NCBI GenBank assembly: GCA_002049455.2
Contig: KV919009.1
Location: forward strand, 1 to 64,000
DNA: 64,000 nucleotides
Direction: 5' to 3'
Source: Porphyra umbilicalis
Lineage: Eukaryota > Rhodophyta > Bangiophyceae > Bangiales > Bangiaceae
Part shown: positions 1-11,800 of the stretch, one piece after another
Position numbering within the stretch: the stretch's first letter is position 1
Layout of the letters: every line of letters begins with the position of its first letter
Made by a program: the position numbers and the translations under genes
Notes under the pieces: generated by a model
Database searches by the model: none
Told to the model about the DNA's origin: nothing
Seen by the model: the letters and a program-made list of their open reading frames with translations, nothing else

Positions 1-689
1 GACAGACCGTCAACCGCACCTGTAGGCAACAGACAAGTATCCTCTCTACAGTCGTTTTTTGTCGCCCGCAGCAGTCCCTGCACGTTTCTTGCTGAAGTGC
101 GTGGCAACCAGTCGTCGAGCAGTAGGCGTCATAGGTCTAGACGCTGGCATAACCAAACAAAGTGCGGCACAGACCGTCACCGTGCGGCAGTCAACCGTCG
201 TCGACCGTGGGTACCGCCGCGCAGCACAAGACAAGGCCCAGAAACAAGAGGACCCAGGCGTGACACAGACCGTTCACGACTCTGCAGTAGTAAGGAGTCC
301 TCAGCAGAGCTCCGAGCACGTGTCATGGAGGAGCACACGGCAAAGAGCCGTCGCGTGAAATACCGCACAGGTCCCAGAAGTGTCACCATCGGTCACCACC
401 AAGTGCTAAGCAGGCCGTCGTCGAGAATCACAGCCGCGGGAGCGCTCTCAACAGACCGTGGTCGCGTAACAGATGTCCAGGCTCGTTCTCACGAGCATGA
501 ACGAGCAGCACAGGCAGCAACCGTCACGCAAGAAGCCAATCGCGACCCAAATCGTCAACGTCTTCACGATCCTCCGAGGTCGGCAGCGGAGATCTCAGAC
601 CGTCTTGTGTTTGTCGGTGGAGCACAGGAAACCAGAGTAGCGTCACATGGATACTCGAACGTTCACAAATGTTACACAGATCCAGAACG
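1..689. other. Degenerate GACCGTC-rich leader to the satellite
   Basis: This stretch has no convincing gene. Short motifs of the type AGACCGTC, AACCGTCGTCG and GCCGTCG recur irregularly (for example near positions 5, 172, 187, 267, 415, 456 and 598), so it may be old, diverged repeat DNA. Open frames here run into the satellite and have no recognisable domain. Confidence 0.3.
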
Positions 690-2645
690 TCGGCGCGAAA
701 GAGAAGAAGAGCACAACCCAAAGGGTGCGTCAACGCCAGAAACCCGGGCGGCGCGCACGACCAAAAGCGTGCGCACGACAGGGGAGCACGACCCAGAAGG
801 GTGCTTCACCCAGCAACCCGACACGCCGCAAAAGAGAAAGTGGGCACTAAAGAAAATGGGGCGCACAACCCAACGGGTGCGTCAAACCCGGAACACGGCG
901 CGGTGCGCACAACCAAAGGCGTGCGCACGACAGGGGAGCACGACCCAGAAGGGTGCTTCACCCAGCAACCCGACACGCCGCACGAGAGCAAGTGGGCGCT
1001 AAAACGACGGGGCGCTCAACCCAAAGCAAGCGTCAACCCCAGAAAACCGGGCGGCGCGCACAATCAAAAGCGTGCGCACGACAGGGGAGCACGACCGAGA
1101 GGGTGCTTCACCCAGAAGCCGGACGCCCCGCACGAGAGCAAGTGGGCGCTAAAACGACGGGGCGCACAACCCAAAGCAAGCGTCAACCCCAGAAAACCGG
1201 GCGGCGCGCACAACCAAAAGCGTGCGCACGACAGGGGAGCACGACCGAGAGGGTGCTTCACCCAGAAGCCCGACGCGCCGCACAAGAGCAAGTGGGCGCT
1301 AAAACGACGGGGCGCACAACCCAAAGCAAGCGTCAACCCCAGAAAACCGGGCGGCGCGCACAATCAAAAGCGTGCGCACGACAGGGGAGCACGACCCAGA
1401 AGGGTGCTTCACCCAGCAACCCGACACGCCGCACAAGAGAAAGTGGGTACTAAATAAAATGGGGCGCACAACCCAACGGGTGCGTCAAACCCGGAAAACG
1501 GCGCGGTGCGCACAACCGAAGGCGTGCGCACGACAGGGGAGCACGACCCAGAAGGGTGCTTCACCCAGCAACCCGACACGCCGCACAAGAGCAAGTGGGC
1601 GCAAAAACGACGGGGCGCTCAACCCAAAGCAAGCGTCAACCCCAGAAAACCGGGCGGCGCGCACAATCAAAAGCGTGCGCACGACAGGGGAGCACGACCG
1701 AGAGGGTGCTTCACCCAGAAACCCGACGCCCCGCACGAGAGCAAGTGGGCGCTAAAACGACGGGGCGCACAACCCAAAGCAAGCGTCAACCCCAGAAAAC
1801 CGGGCGGCGCGCACAACCAAAAGCGTGCGCACGACAGGGGAGCAAGACCGAGAGGGTGCTTCACCCAGAAGCCCGACGCGCCGCACAAGAGCAAGTGGGC
1901 GCTAAAACGACGGGGCGCACAACCCAAAGCAAGCGTCAACCCCAGAAGACCGGGCGGCGCGCACAATCAAAAGCGTGCGCACGACAGGGGAGCACGACCC
2001 AGAAGGGTGCTTCACCCAGCAACCCGACACGCCGCACAAGAGAAAGTGGGTACTAAATAAAATGGGGCGCACAACCCAACGGGTGCGTCAAACCCGGAAA
2101 ACGGCGCGGTGCGCACAACCAAAGGCGTGCGCACGACAGGGGAGCACGACCCAGAAGGGTGCTTCACCCAGCAACCCGACACGCCGCACAAGAGCAAGTG
2201 GGCGCTAAAACGACGGGGCGCACAACCCAAAGCAAGCGTCAACCCCAGAAAACCGGGCGGCGCGCACGATCAAAAGCGTGCGCACGACAGGGGAGCACGA
2301 CCGAGAGGGTGCTTCACCCAGAAGCCGGACGCCCCGCACGAGAGCAAGTGGGCGCTAAAACGACGGGGCGCACAACCCAAAGCAAGCGTCAACCCCAGAA
2401 AACCGGGCGGCGCGCACAACCAAAACCGTGCGCACGACAGGGGAGCACGACCCAGAAGGGTGCTTCACCCAGCAACCCGACACGCCGCACAAGAGAAAGT
2501 GGGTACTAAATAAAATGGGGCGCACAACCCAACTGGTGCGTCAAACCCGGAAAACGGCGCGGTGCGAACAACCAAAGGCGTGCGCACGACAGGGGAGCGC
2601 GACCAAAAGGGTGCTTCATCAAGAAACCCGACACGCGGGAGCTCT
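690..2645. repeat. Satellite array, ~150-bp monomers in a 603-bp higher-order repeat
   Basis: The anchor AGTGGG recurs at 839, 991, 1141, 1291, 1442, 1594, 1744, 1894, 2045, 2197, 2347 and 2498, with spacings of 150-152 bp. There are two monomer classes. Class B has an ACTAAA(T/G)AAAATGG segment after the anchor (839, 1442, 2045, 2498). Class A has CTAAAACGACGG there. The order is B-A-A-A, giving a 603-bp unit (839 to 1442 to 2045). The third unit has lost one A monomer (2045 to 2498, 453 bp). The A monomers within a unit carry diagnostic variants (GCTCAAC or GCACAAC, AATCAAAAG or AACCAAAAG) that recur at the same place in the next unit. Each monomer looks like an old duplication of a ~75-bp half, since the motif AC(G/A)ACCCA..GGGTGC.TCA occurs twice per monomer. 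Long open frames across the array are a by-product of a stop-poor unit whose length is near a multiple of three. Confidence 0.93.
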
Positions 2646-4857
2646 AAGGGAGCACAGCCCGGGGGCGCGCGTCACCTCCGGTACGGGTCGCAGTGCGCGG
2701 CGCACGGCAGTTGCGGTGTGCCGCCGGCCCCGCGAAGAAGACGCGTTCGAGCAAGACAGGCCTTCGATGTGCGAAAAGACCGGAATGAGTGGTGTTCCCG
2801 CACGGCTCAGCCGCAGCGGGTCGCTCGTTCGATCTTAACCCCGATCGGGGACCCGGTCGGGTAGCCTGCCCAGCAATCTGAATTGTCCAATCTGCGGCGG
2901 CGGCGCTTCCATGATCCGTGATCGCAAGTTCGACTGATCGCACAGATAGAGCCGCTCTTCTCCGGACAGCTGTCGGAATCAACTACCATTGGCAACAGAT
3001 CCGGTAAAAGTGTGTCCCACAGAAATACAATAATGACTGTCAACTGCGCCCGTTCGAGACGTGACACCCCTGGAAGCCTGACATTGCCGTGTTCAGGCAT
3101 GCTGCACCTATGACCGATGGATGTAGCCCCCAAAGAAATCCTCCAAAGCTCTTCACATGTTTATTTGTTTGAGCATGCGGCGAAGTCCAGCGCCCGCGCT
3201 GCGCACCTCGACGATCTTTGGATTCAACGGAGCGCTCGATCACCATGGCGGCACGTCTCCGTGAGGGCACATTACAACTGTGTGACAACCATGCGACAAT
3301 CACGGTCTGGACGAGGGCCACGTTCGCAAAGGTCTCCCATATAGATCTCGCTTCGCCCCTCGGATGAGGTACTGACGTCACCGTTGGTTACTAATGCTTG
3401 CCGCACGTCACATGCTCGGACCCGTGTGGGCGTTCTCTGACGACGACGTGGAGTAGACGATCTGCTTTGCCCGCTTGAGTCGACGTGAACGAGCCTGGAT
3501 GTGTGAGGGGCACTATGTTCAGTCTCACAGTCACTCCCAGATCTCGAACCATTCATCTCAGCGCCGCCACGAGCGTTAGGCAACGAAGCGCATGAGGCTC
3601 CAGGGGCGCTCACATGAGCAGACGCTTGTCCCAAAGAGTGACGAGGCACAGGCACAGGCTCATCACTCTCAAAAGAAAATTAAGCGCACGCACGAGGTCC
3701 ACGCTTCCGTCTCTTTGACCCATTCATGCCCATAGCTCCGATCAATAGACTTCCTCTCTTTGACAGTGCCAGTATCTGGACGGCGGACGGGCTCGACTCA
3801 TGCGGCGGAAGGGGGTACAGGGAGCAGCCAACGACCTGAGCACTTCAAGATATTGCTTACAGCTGAAGTGAGGGTCCTCTCGGACCCGTCTGATGCCAGG
3901 CACGTTTGGTACACCTATCCGCAGAACGTGCGCCAGAGCTGTCGAGCTGATCGTCTTCCGATGAGCCCACCTGGATGGGTTCAAGACCGCCCTCCTAAAA
4001 GTTATGCCCTGCATGTCCAGAAGTCAAATTAAACGGACCGTCCCAGGGGCTGTCCGTCAAACCGTCCGACGGACCGTTTGCCGATTGGTTGTGGTTGGTT
4101 CTGAGGACCGTCTGAAAGAACCATCCGCTGGGCCATGTCATAAGTGTCTGAGAATCAGCAAGAGTCGATCCATCCTGTTATTTCCCGATGACCATCGTGT
4201 TGATGGTCCCATACCCAACTGGGGACAGTCTGCGTGTCTGTTCAAACATATGTTGTCAACAATCCTGGAACCGCCATAGGACAATCTGGCGAACGGTCCT
4301 TCAGAAAATTCGATTTTGGGGTCAGAATTATTTAAGGAAGCAGCTCCGTCACGGTGTGTGGCACGTCCTGGACTGTGCTTTGAAGTCCTGGAATGATGGA
4401 ATCTTCTTGTTGTGATTGGATGAAATTTTGGCACGGTCGACTGGCACGTTGGGCAGGCGTGCCAACAGGCCCGTAGGGCCTGGAATGGCGTCCAATGCAG
4501 CCCGTGGAGGCCGATGACCCCAACGTGCCAAGAGATTGCAGAGTTTCCTTCATGCGCGCAACGCGCTGCAACCGCCGCGTGGCTCCCGGTCAGACGTCGC
4601 CTGCCGCGCCCTCTCGGGCGCGCCAACCCAGCCCCCCGTGGGGCCCGCATGGCGCCCTGCGGCGGGTCGGGTACGCTCCTCCGGCGTCTTGGGTCGGGCA
4701 GTGCGGGCGGCCCCGTCGTTCCTGCCCCCGCGTCGCCGTCCCGCAGCTGGCGTCGCAACCCCCCCGCTGGGTGCCGCGTCTCCGGCGCCGCCGTCGCTCC
4801 CACGGTGGCCCCCGGCACATAGGGGGCCCCCGTAGTACTAAATCACCTTCGGCTGAG
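2646..4857. other. Intergenic, no gene recognised
   Basis: This is lower-GC, unique-looking sequence with only short open frames in both strands and no recognisable protein, RNA gene or long repeat. A cluster of ACCGTCC/GGACCGT motifs lies at about 4033-4120, reminiscent of the leader at 1-689 but not clearly homologous. Confidence 0.4.
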
Positions 4858-6866
4858 ATGGAGCCGTCCCCGGCGACGCCCCCCGCCGGCCCCATCGGGG
4901 CTCCGTCCCCCGCACCCGCGGGGCTCCCGTCCACGGCGGCCACTGCCCCGGGGGCGGGGACGGCGCCCGCCGCGCCGGCAACATCGGGCCCGACCGGGCG
5001 CGGTCCGGCCGTCCCCGTTCGTCCGCCGGTGCCGCCGGGCATGCGGCTCCCGTACGACCCCAATGGCCGGGAGTGGCGGAAGCCGCCCCGCCCGGCGGGC
5101 GTCGTAGCGGAGGCCGGCGCCGGGGCAGAAGTGGCGACGTCCCCGGCGTCCGGCGCAGCGACGGACCCCGCCCCGGCCCCCGGCGGGGGGCCCGCGAGCG
5201 CGCCGGAGAAGCGACCACCGCTACTGGTGCAGGCGGCCCCTGCGCTTCCGCCGCGGCCGGTGCCGCCCGCCGTCCGGGCGTGGCTCGCTCCACCGGGGCC
5301 ACCTGTCGCCACGGCCGACTGGCCGCTCGTCAGTGACGTCTTTCAGCCCGCCCATCCCCAGGATGTGAACGGGGCGCACGCCGTGTGGCGGTCCTTTCCG
5401 GAGTTTTCCTAGGCGGCATGGTACGATGCCCGGCCGGCAGCCGACCGTCCTTCGTCCGCTCCGTCGGCGGCAGTGCGGGGTGGCTACGCTGCATGTTGCG
5501 GTGCAAACCGGGTCGGGTGCTCTTGGTCCCGCACCCGGCGGCGGAGCTACCGTTCGTCGCCGGCGACGAGGAGTACGCCTACCTCGAGGACTGGCACGCC
5601 CGCTTGCGCCACCGCCCCGCGGTTCCGTTTGGCCATTTCTAGGCGCTCGTCGAATTTGGGGGAGTAGGTCCCCTACTGTCCCTGGCCCCGGCGGCCCCGG
5701 CGACCGCCCCGGCCGACTTGGCGCTGGAGGCCGCCCGCCGCGCGCGCGGCGAGCTCGTGAGCGCACGGCGGGCGGGGCGCGGTGCCATCTTCCTGCCCGT
5801 GCGCTCCGGCATCTGCTTGACGCCGGCGCGTGCTCCCTTGTCGCCAGCGATGGCCGCGCGTTGCGCGACGCCGAGGTTGCTGATGTACGACTACCCGCCC
5901 GTCGTACATCAGCAGCAGTCCTTCCTGCACGCGTATTCGTGCCACCCCATTCAGGGTACCGCCTACGTCATGATGACGGCCGCCATCGTGTCTGGGCTGG
6001 TGTGCGCGTACCGCGAGACGCACCACGACTTCGAGCCGTCCCCGTGCTACTACTCCCTGACGGGGAAGTTCTCGGTTGGCGACCTCGCGCCGGGCGACGG
6101 CTCCGTCGCCGACGCCTTGACGGAGTACGATGCCATCGTGAGAGCGGTGCCTTCGGCAGCGGTGCACGACCGACTGCCGTATCATCACGACCCCAAACGG
6201 CATGCCCCCAGAACATTTCTGCCCCAACAAGTGGGAACCGTTGCCGATGGACGGTGTCACTACGTTCGCGTCAAAAGCGTCCCGCGGTCGCCGCAAGCCC
6301 CGTTGGGGGTCATGCTGGCGGAGCCGCGGCTCGCGGACGTCGCCCCGAGGGCTTTGCCCGTGACTACGGAGCCTTGGGCGGTGCCGGCCGGCTTCCCCAC
6401 ATCTGACCCGGATACCGTCCCGCCGTCGGCGGACGAGGCGGCCGCGTCGGCCGCTTACCGCGCGCGGAAGCGACGTCACGCCGACATGGCGCGCGGCAGC
6501 CCGTCCCTGCCCAGGTTCCACGTCCCTGTGTCCCAGGCCGTCGCGTCGCCTGGTGCAGATGCTGGGCCATCCGCCTTCCCTGCGTCGCAGCCGTCCGCGG
6601 GCGGGCCGGGTTCCCAGGCCCCCGGGGAGTTCGAGGGGGAGCCTTCGGCGGGGCCGATGGCGGGGGCCGCGTCGCACGGGGCCGCTGGCGGCGGGTCGGC
6701 GGACGTGTGGGGCAACCCTAGTGTGACGGTCGGGGGTGCCACAGTTGGAAGGGGCGCGGCCCCTCAGCTGTGGACAGCACACCCCCGGGGGCCGTCCCAA
6801 AATATCCCGATCCGGGCCAGCAAGGGAATGGCTTGCCCAGATCTCGGGGAGACTGGATTCGGTTGA
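4858..6866 (+). pseudogene. Decayed ORF of unknown function upstream of the gag gene
   Basis: ATG at 4858 opens a Pro/Ala/Gly-rich frame of about 184 codons that stops at 5412. Coding-like sequence then resumes one frame over (5385 onward), with a single TAG at 5640-5642, and runs open to TGA at 6864-6866. The later part looks like real protein: it contains the segments DEEYAYLEDWHARLRHRP, QQSFLHAYSCHP and ETHHDFEPSPCYYSLTGKF. I do not recognise a family. The position just upstream of a retroelement gag, on the same strand, suggests it may be an extra ORF of that element or a separate decayed gene. One frameshift and one stop make it a likely pseudogene. The antisense open frame over 5673-7046 is treated as a shadow. 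Confidence 0.4.
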
Positions 6867-7362
6867 GGGCGGGGCTTTTCCCCAGTGGTTTTCCCAGCAC
6901 CCCGTACTACTTGTTTGAACTTTCGCTTTGGAGGGATTTATCTGTTCGGCGCATTTAGGGCGGCTACTTTGGCCGCCGGCGTTCGGGTTTGGGAGGGTTT
7001 TATTGAGAGCGCGGACGCCGTCCCCGTCGCCGTTTGATAAAACCAACTGTGCTTTGGACTACGATTCCCCCCTGGGCTTTGCCGTGATCCTCTCTTCCCG
7101 TTGGGGGAAGGCTGGGCTGTGGGTCGATTTCCGGGGCAGTTCTTTCGACGGACCGAGCTGATCAAGAGGTCACTTCGGCAAGACGACGAACCAACGTGGT
7201 GCTGCCTAGAACCGCTACAATTTCTGGTGGAGCAGCATGGGATTCCGGCCATTGCCACGCCCGTACCGGGTAGCCGGTTCCCCGATCGTCTGTTGATTTG
7301 TGAATTCAAGGCGACGTGGATCTCCGCGTCGGTCTGTCGTCGATGACCGCCCGGCCACTACA
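6867..7362. other. Spacer before the gag ORF
   Basis: No protein feature is visible. A TGGTGGAGCAGCATGG stretch at 7225 sits a few bases after a CTACA. That would be the usual place for a tRNA primer site following an LTR end, but no partner LTR could be found, so it is only a possibility. Confidence 0.25.
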
Positions 7363-7948
7363 ATGGCGTCGCCGCCCGACATCCCCAAGTCGGACGCGAT
7401 CGCTAGCGGTATGCCGGCGGGTACATCCCCGGTGACCCCAGAGGTCGCTGCAACAGGGGGATCCGCGGCTGGATCAGGGATTCCCTTCACTCCGCCTCGG
7501 CCATTTGCGGACCTCGTGGGCGAAACGGTACGGCGGGTCCCGCCGGGGGCCGATGCCTTTCTCCCTCGACGTCACGACGAACGGACGGGATTGGTCGATC
7601 AAGATCGTGGTTGGACGACGCCTGTGGCGATGGCAGATCTGGATACGGCGCTGTCGACGTTCCGCGAGTCGTTATTCGCCGATGTTTCTCGTGTCATCGC
7701 GGCGAGCCCCGCGGGGTCCGCTCAAGATGCCCCCCGCCGAGATTCCCACGTGGACACGCGTAAGAGCCGCAGCACAGGGAAGTCACGGCGTCGTCGTTGA
7801 CCCTCGTCGTCATCGTCATCTACATCTTCCTCGCCGTCGCCGGCGACAACCGACAATGAAGACGACCACGTGGGGCGCAAGGTGGGGTCCGGCAAGTTGG
7901 CGGTCCTCGAGTGCCCGGACGATGGCTTCGCGGGCGTCCTGGACTACC
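7363..7948 (+). pseudogene. Retroelement gag, 5' part (interrupted by Copia)
   Basis: ATG at 7363 opens a frame that is interrupted by one in-frame TGA at 7798-7800 and then continues without a shift through a Ser-rich stretch to DDGFAGVLDY. There it is cut by the Copia insertion at 7949. The same frame resumes after the insertion at 13,616, once one copy of the 5-bp target duplication is discounted. The interrupting TGA follows a run of CGT arginine codons (CGT CGT CGT TGA), so a CGA to TGA transition is a simple explanation. With the downstream part it forms one gag gene. Nothing in the 5' half is diagnostic by itself; the assignment rests on continuity with the 3' half. Confidence 0.6.
7944..7948. 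other. Target-site duplication CTACC, left copy
   Basis: CTACC directly precedes the TG of the left LTR and recurs directly after the CA of the right LTR at 13,611-13,615. This is the 5-bp duplication expected of Copia integrase. Confidence 0.92.
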
Positions 7949-8370
7949 TGTGAAGCGAGAGGTAGATAGGTGGATGCGTTGGTTTACTTGGATGGCGGCT
8001 GTGGGCCCACTAGCACCGCCTGATATACCCCAGGCGACCCCCTCTGCCAGTCCCAGAGACGACCCTCTCTCAGTGCTCCCCCAGGCACTTCCACTCTCCG
8101 CGTGTGCAGGGCCTGCGGCGCACCTCCCAAAGCGGAGCATGCGCCTCCCCGGTGGTAAGCCGCCCACCGCCGCACAATCCAGTCACCACGCCACGCACAA
8201 TCCCCCCCGAGCTCACCACGAGAAGGGGGGAGCTCACCAAGAGATACACAAATCAAGTACAAACAAGTACAAGTCATACACAATGGAATGCCAACAAGTA
8301 CACGAGCTTGAGTCACCAAGAGCCCCCGTGTAAGTATAGCTCCAATGAAATTCCCGAGCAGAGCTCAACA
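7949..8370 (-). repeat. Copia 3' LTR
   Basis: The LTR runs from TGTGAAGC to GCTCAACA as read on the plus strand, and is the 3' LTR in element orientation. It matches the LTR at 13,188-13,610 with about three differences. The octamer CAAGTACA occurs at 8254, 8264 and 8295 (the last in the context CAAGTACACG) and could be promoter or enhancer repeats of the LTR. Confidence 0.94.
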
Positions 8371-8851
8371 CTCCCCCAATTACATTGGAGTGAATGTAAG
8401 TCCACCGGATCGGACGGTATCGATACCGTCCCAAGCACTCTGCGCGATTTTTCTTCGGGACGGTACCGTTACCGTCCACAAGAAAAAAATCGCCGTTAGT
8501 GCAAAAAAACAAAAGGGGCTCAGTCGACCACCGCCGACTCGCACAGCAACATGACATACCGCAGCCGACCGTCCGGCCACCACAACCGGCCCAAACCGCC
8601 CCAAGCACTCCGCGCAATTTTTCTTCGGGACGGTAACGATACCGTCCACTAGAAAAAATCGCCGTTAGTGCAAAACAGAAAAGGGGCTCAGTCGACCACC
8701 GCCGACTCGCAAAGCAACATGACATACCCCAGCCGACCGTCCGGCCACCACAACCGGCCCAAACCGCCGCAAAGCCGATGCCAAACGCAAAGGGCACGCG
8801 GCCTGTCACCTGTGTGGCTCCGCCACAGACCTCCGCCGACCACGGAGGGGC
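8371..8851 (-). other. Copia 3' untranslated region with PPT, three hairpins and a 170-bp duplication
   Basis: In element sense the last bases before the 3' LTR read TTGGGGGAG, a purine tract suitable for plus-strand priming (8371-8379). A segment of about 170 bp is tandemly duplicated: it begins CCAAGCACTC at both 8431 and 8601 and includes TTTTTCTTCGGGACGGTA, AAAATCGCCGTTAGTGCAAAA and GGGGCTCAGTCGACC. Three 20-bp palindromes share the arms GGACGGTA and TACCGTCC: 8412-8431 (perfect), 8458-8477 and 8628-8647. Their role is unknown; packaging, dimerisation, termination or export signals are possibilities. Confidence 0.75.
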
Positions 8852-11800
8852 TCAGCATGTGGAAGCACGACGTGGGGCCGGCGTAGCGCCAAGCCCCAAG
8901 GTGCCCAGATCCGAGCCAACGCCGATGAAGCGGCGAAACAGGATGAAAGCCGGGGCGGGCAGCGGCTTCGTCAGCCCGTCTGCCGGCATGTCCACGCTAG
9001 GGAGGAAGTAGAACGTCACCTCCCCGCGCGCCACGTAGTCACGCACCATGTGGTACGCGACGTCCACGTGTTTGGTACGCCCGGTGGCTTCGGGGTTGTT
9101 GACCAAGGCGAGGCAAGCCTGGTTGTCTTCCCCCATCGGCACGGCCCCGCCATCGACCCCCAGCGCTGACAGCAGCTTGCGTAGCCACAGCGCCTCCTTG
9201 GTTGCCATCGCGGCGGCCACGTACTCCGCTTCGGCCGTCGAGGTTGCCACCGTCGACTGGCGCTTGCTTGCCCACGCGATGGGCCCGCCATTGAGGGTGA
9301 AGACGAAGCCTGTCGTGGACCGACGGCCGTCAACGTCGCCCGCCCAGTCGGCGTCGACAAACCCCTGCAGCGGCTCGCAGCCGCCGTAAACCACCCCAAG
9401 GCGGGTTGTCCCGCGCAGGTAGCGCAATACCCCCTTTGCCGCGCGCATGTGGTCCTGCTCAGGGCAAGACATGAACCGCGACAGCACCCCCACGGCAAAG
9501 GCGATGTCCGGCCTTGTCGTGGTGGACAGGTAGAGGAGGGAGCCGACCAACTCGGCGTACCGGTTACCCTCCGGCAGCAGGTCCTCGCCCGTCTTATTCA
9601 GCTTGACCCCTGACGCCATTGGCGCCTTGTTCGGGGTGGAGGTCTCCATCCCAAACGCCTCCAGCAGCGTCGCCGTGTGCCCCGGGTTGCTCAGAGTGAG
9701 CGTCTTCGCCGCACGGTCACGCATGACCTTCATGCCAATAAAGTCGTTGACCTCCCCCATGTCGCGTACTTCAAACTTCGCCGACACGAAGCGCTTGACG
9801 GCAGCAACCCCAGCCAGCTTTTCGCCCGCCACGATAAGGTCGTCGACGTACACGAGAATGAAGACGCGCCCGTGCACAGGGTGGCACCACTCGTAGAGGC
9901 ACGGGTCCACCTTGGACCGCACTGCACCGATCTCCTTGAGCTCCTTGTCGAGCTTGATGCCCCACAGCCGCCCAGCCTGCTTTGTCCCGTAGAGCGCAAG
10001 GTTAAGCCGACACATCTCCTCCACGCCCTCCGGCTCGATACCGTCAGGGAGTTTAATGTACATCTCCTTGTCCATTTTGGCGTTGAGGAAGGCTGTCTTG
10101 ACGTCGACATGGTGAACCTCCCAGCCCGTGGCTGCGGCCACAGCAAAGAGGGCCCGTGTGGTAGCCGCGTTGGGCACCGGCGCCCACGTCTCGTCAAAGT
10201 CCCGCCCCGGCACTTGGTTGAAGCCTTGGGCCACGAGTCGGGCCTTGTAGCGCGTCATCTTGCCCTCCGCGTCGTGCTTGATGTCGAACACGAATCGCGT
10301 CTTGATGGCCTTTTGTTTCTTGTTGTTCACCTTAATCTTGGACCAGGTGCCAAGCTTCTTGTGTGCTGCCACTTCTTCCTTGATGGCCTGCTTCCACCGC
10401 GGCCAATCAGGACGAGCACGCGCCTCCTTCTCGTTCACAGGGGGCTTGTGCAGGTCGCAACCCGCTTCAGCCGAGGACTTGGTACCGCTTGCCAGGTACG
10501 CCTTGGGTTCCTTCTCCCACCATGTTACCTTGGGAGCTGGCTTTCGTTTCGAGCGACGAGGCCCAGGTGCGGCGCTGTCACAGGTAGCAGGTCCTTGACC
10601 GACCGCCGGTATCGAGCCGTCGGGGCCGTCATCGTCTTCCTCCTCGCTATCTTCAGAAAGGGAGGGAGCACTGCCTTCGTCATCGCTGTCGGAGGTGTCG
10701 TCGGGGGCATACTCGTCCTCTCGCCCGCGTTCAGCGTCGAGCATGTCCATTGCCCCTTCCGTGGCGTCCTCCTTGTCGCCGTCATAGTCCGCAGTCAGCC
10801 GGGGACCAGCGCTTGACCCGACTGCCGACGCCTCGACCTTAGCCGGGTTCTCCTCCATCAGCACGTCTCGACGCTCAAAGACTTGGTTCGTCTCGTCCTC
10901 GAGGATGCGGTAGGCTTTGCCACCGACCGTGTAGCCGACAAAGCGGCCGACGTCGGTCCTTGGCTCCAGCTTGCGTTGCCGCTTCTTGGGCTTGAGCGCC
11001 CACGCCCGACTCCCCCAAACGCGGAATCCCGCGACGTTGGGGCGTCGACCCGTTAGAGCCTCCAGCGGTGTCACGTCCAGCCCCGCTTTGGGGGACCGGT
11101 TGAGCACATGGACGACGGAGGCCAACGCCTCAGCCCACAGCTCTTCCTCCGCTCTGGCATCGAGCAGAGCAGCACGCACGCGCTCCATCAGCGTGCGGTT
11201 CACCCGCTCCGCTTTGCCGTTCTGCTGTGACTTGTACGGCGCTGTCATCTCCGACGTGATGCCCTTGTCCTCGTACCATGCCTTGAGGTCGTTGGTGACG
11301 TACTCCTTGGCACCGTCATGACGGACGCGCTTGACCTTGACTCCCGTCAGCTTCTCAAGCTGCTTGATACGCGTCTTGAGAACCTGCGGTGCCATCCCTT
11401 TCGTCTTGATAGGCGTTGCCGTGATGAACCCCGTGGAGTCCTCCAGCGCCGTCATAAAGTAGATGGAACCACCCAGCGACTCCGTGAGTGGGCCACCAAT
11501 GTCGGTGTGCACCAGCTCGCACTTGGTCGTCGCTGTAGATGAGCGGGGGCTCGGCGCCTGAACCATCTTGCCGTCCACACACGGCACACACACAGTGCCA
11601 ATGACGCGCTTGGCGTCTGCCACTGACGACGGCATGCCGTCGACCATTGTGGCCGCCCGCTTGAGGTTCTCTAACCCCAAGTGGTTGAACCGACGGTGCC
11701 ACAGCTCCGCCTCCCCGGCTATGCGCGTGGATGCCGCGTTAGCCGACGCCTGGACCGGCGTCACCTTGAGCACATACTGCTCCAGGTCGTTCACCTTGCC

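Noticed and set aside
669-2513. Long overlapping open frames (up to 262 codons) in all plus-strand frames of the satellite
   Set aside because: They follow the 150-bp unit, have no start context or domain, and exist simultaneously in several frames and on the minus strand.
690-2645. CRISPR-like array
   Set aside because: Units are contiguous ~150-bp monomers without short repeats separated by unique spacers, and the sequence is eukaryotic.
3960-4000. GGTTCAAGACC as a tRNA gene B-box
   Set aside because: No matching A-box or cloverleaf could be folded around it; no tRNA gene is supported anywhere in the window.
5673-7046. 457-codon minus-strand ORF
   Set aside because: Arg/Gly-rich antisense shadow of the plus-strand decayed ORF; no domain.
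7225-7240. TGGTGGAGCAGCATGG as tRNA primer site of the outer retroelement
   Set aside because: Position is suggestive, but no LTR pair could be found, so it cannot be supported.
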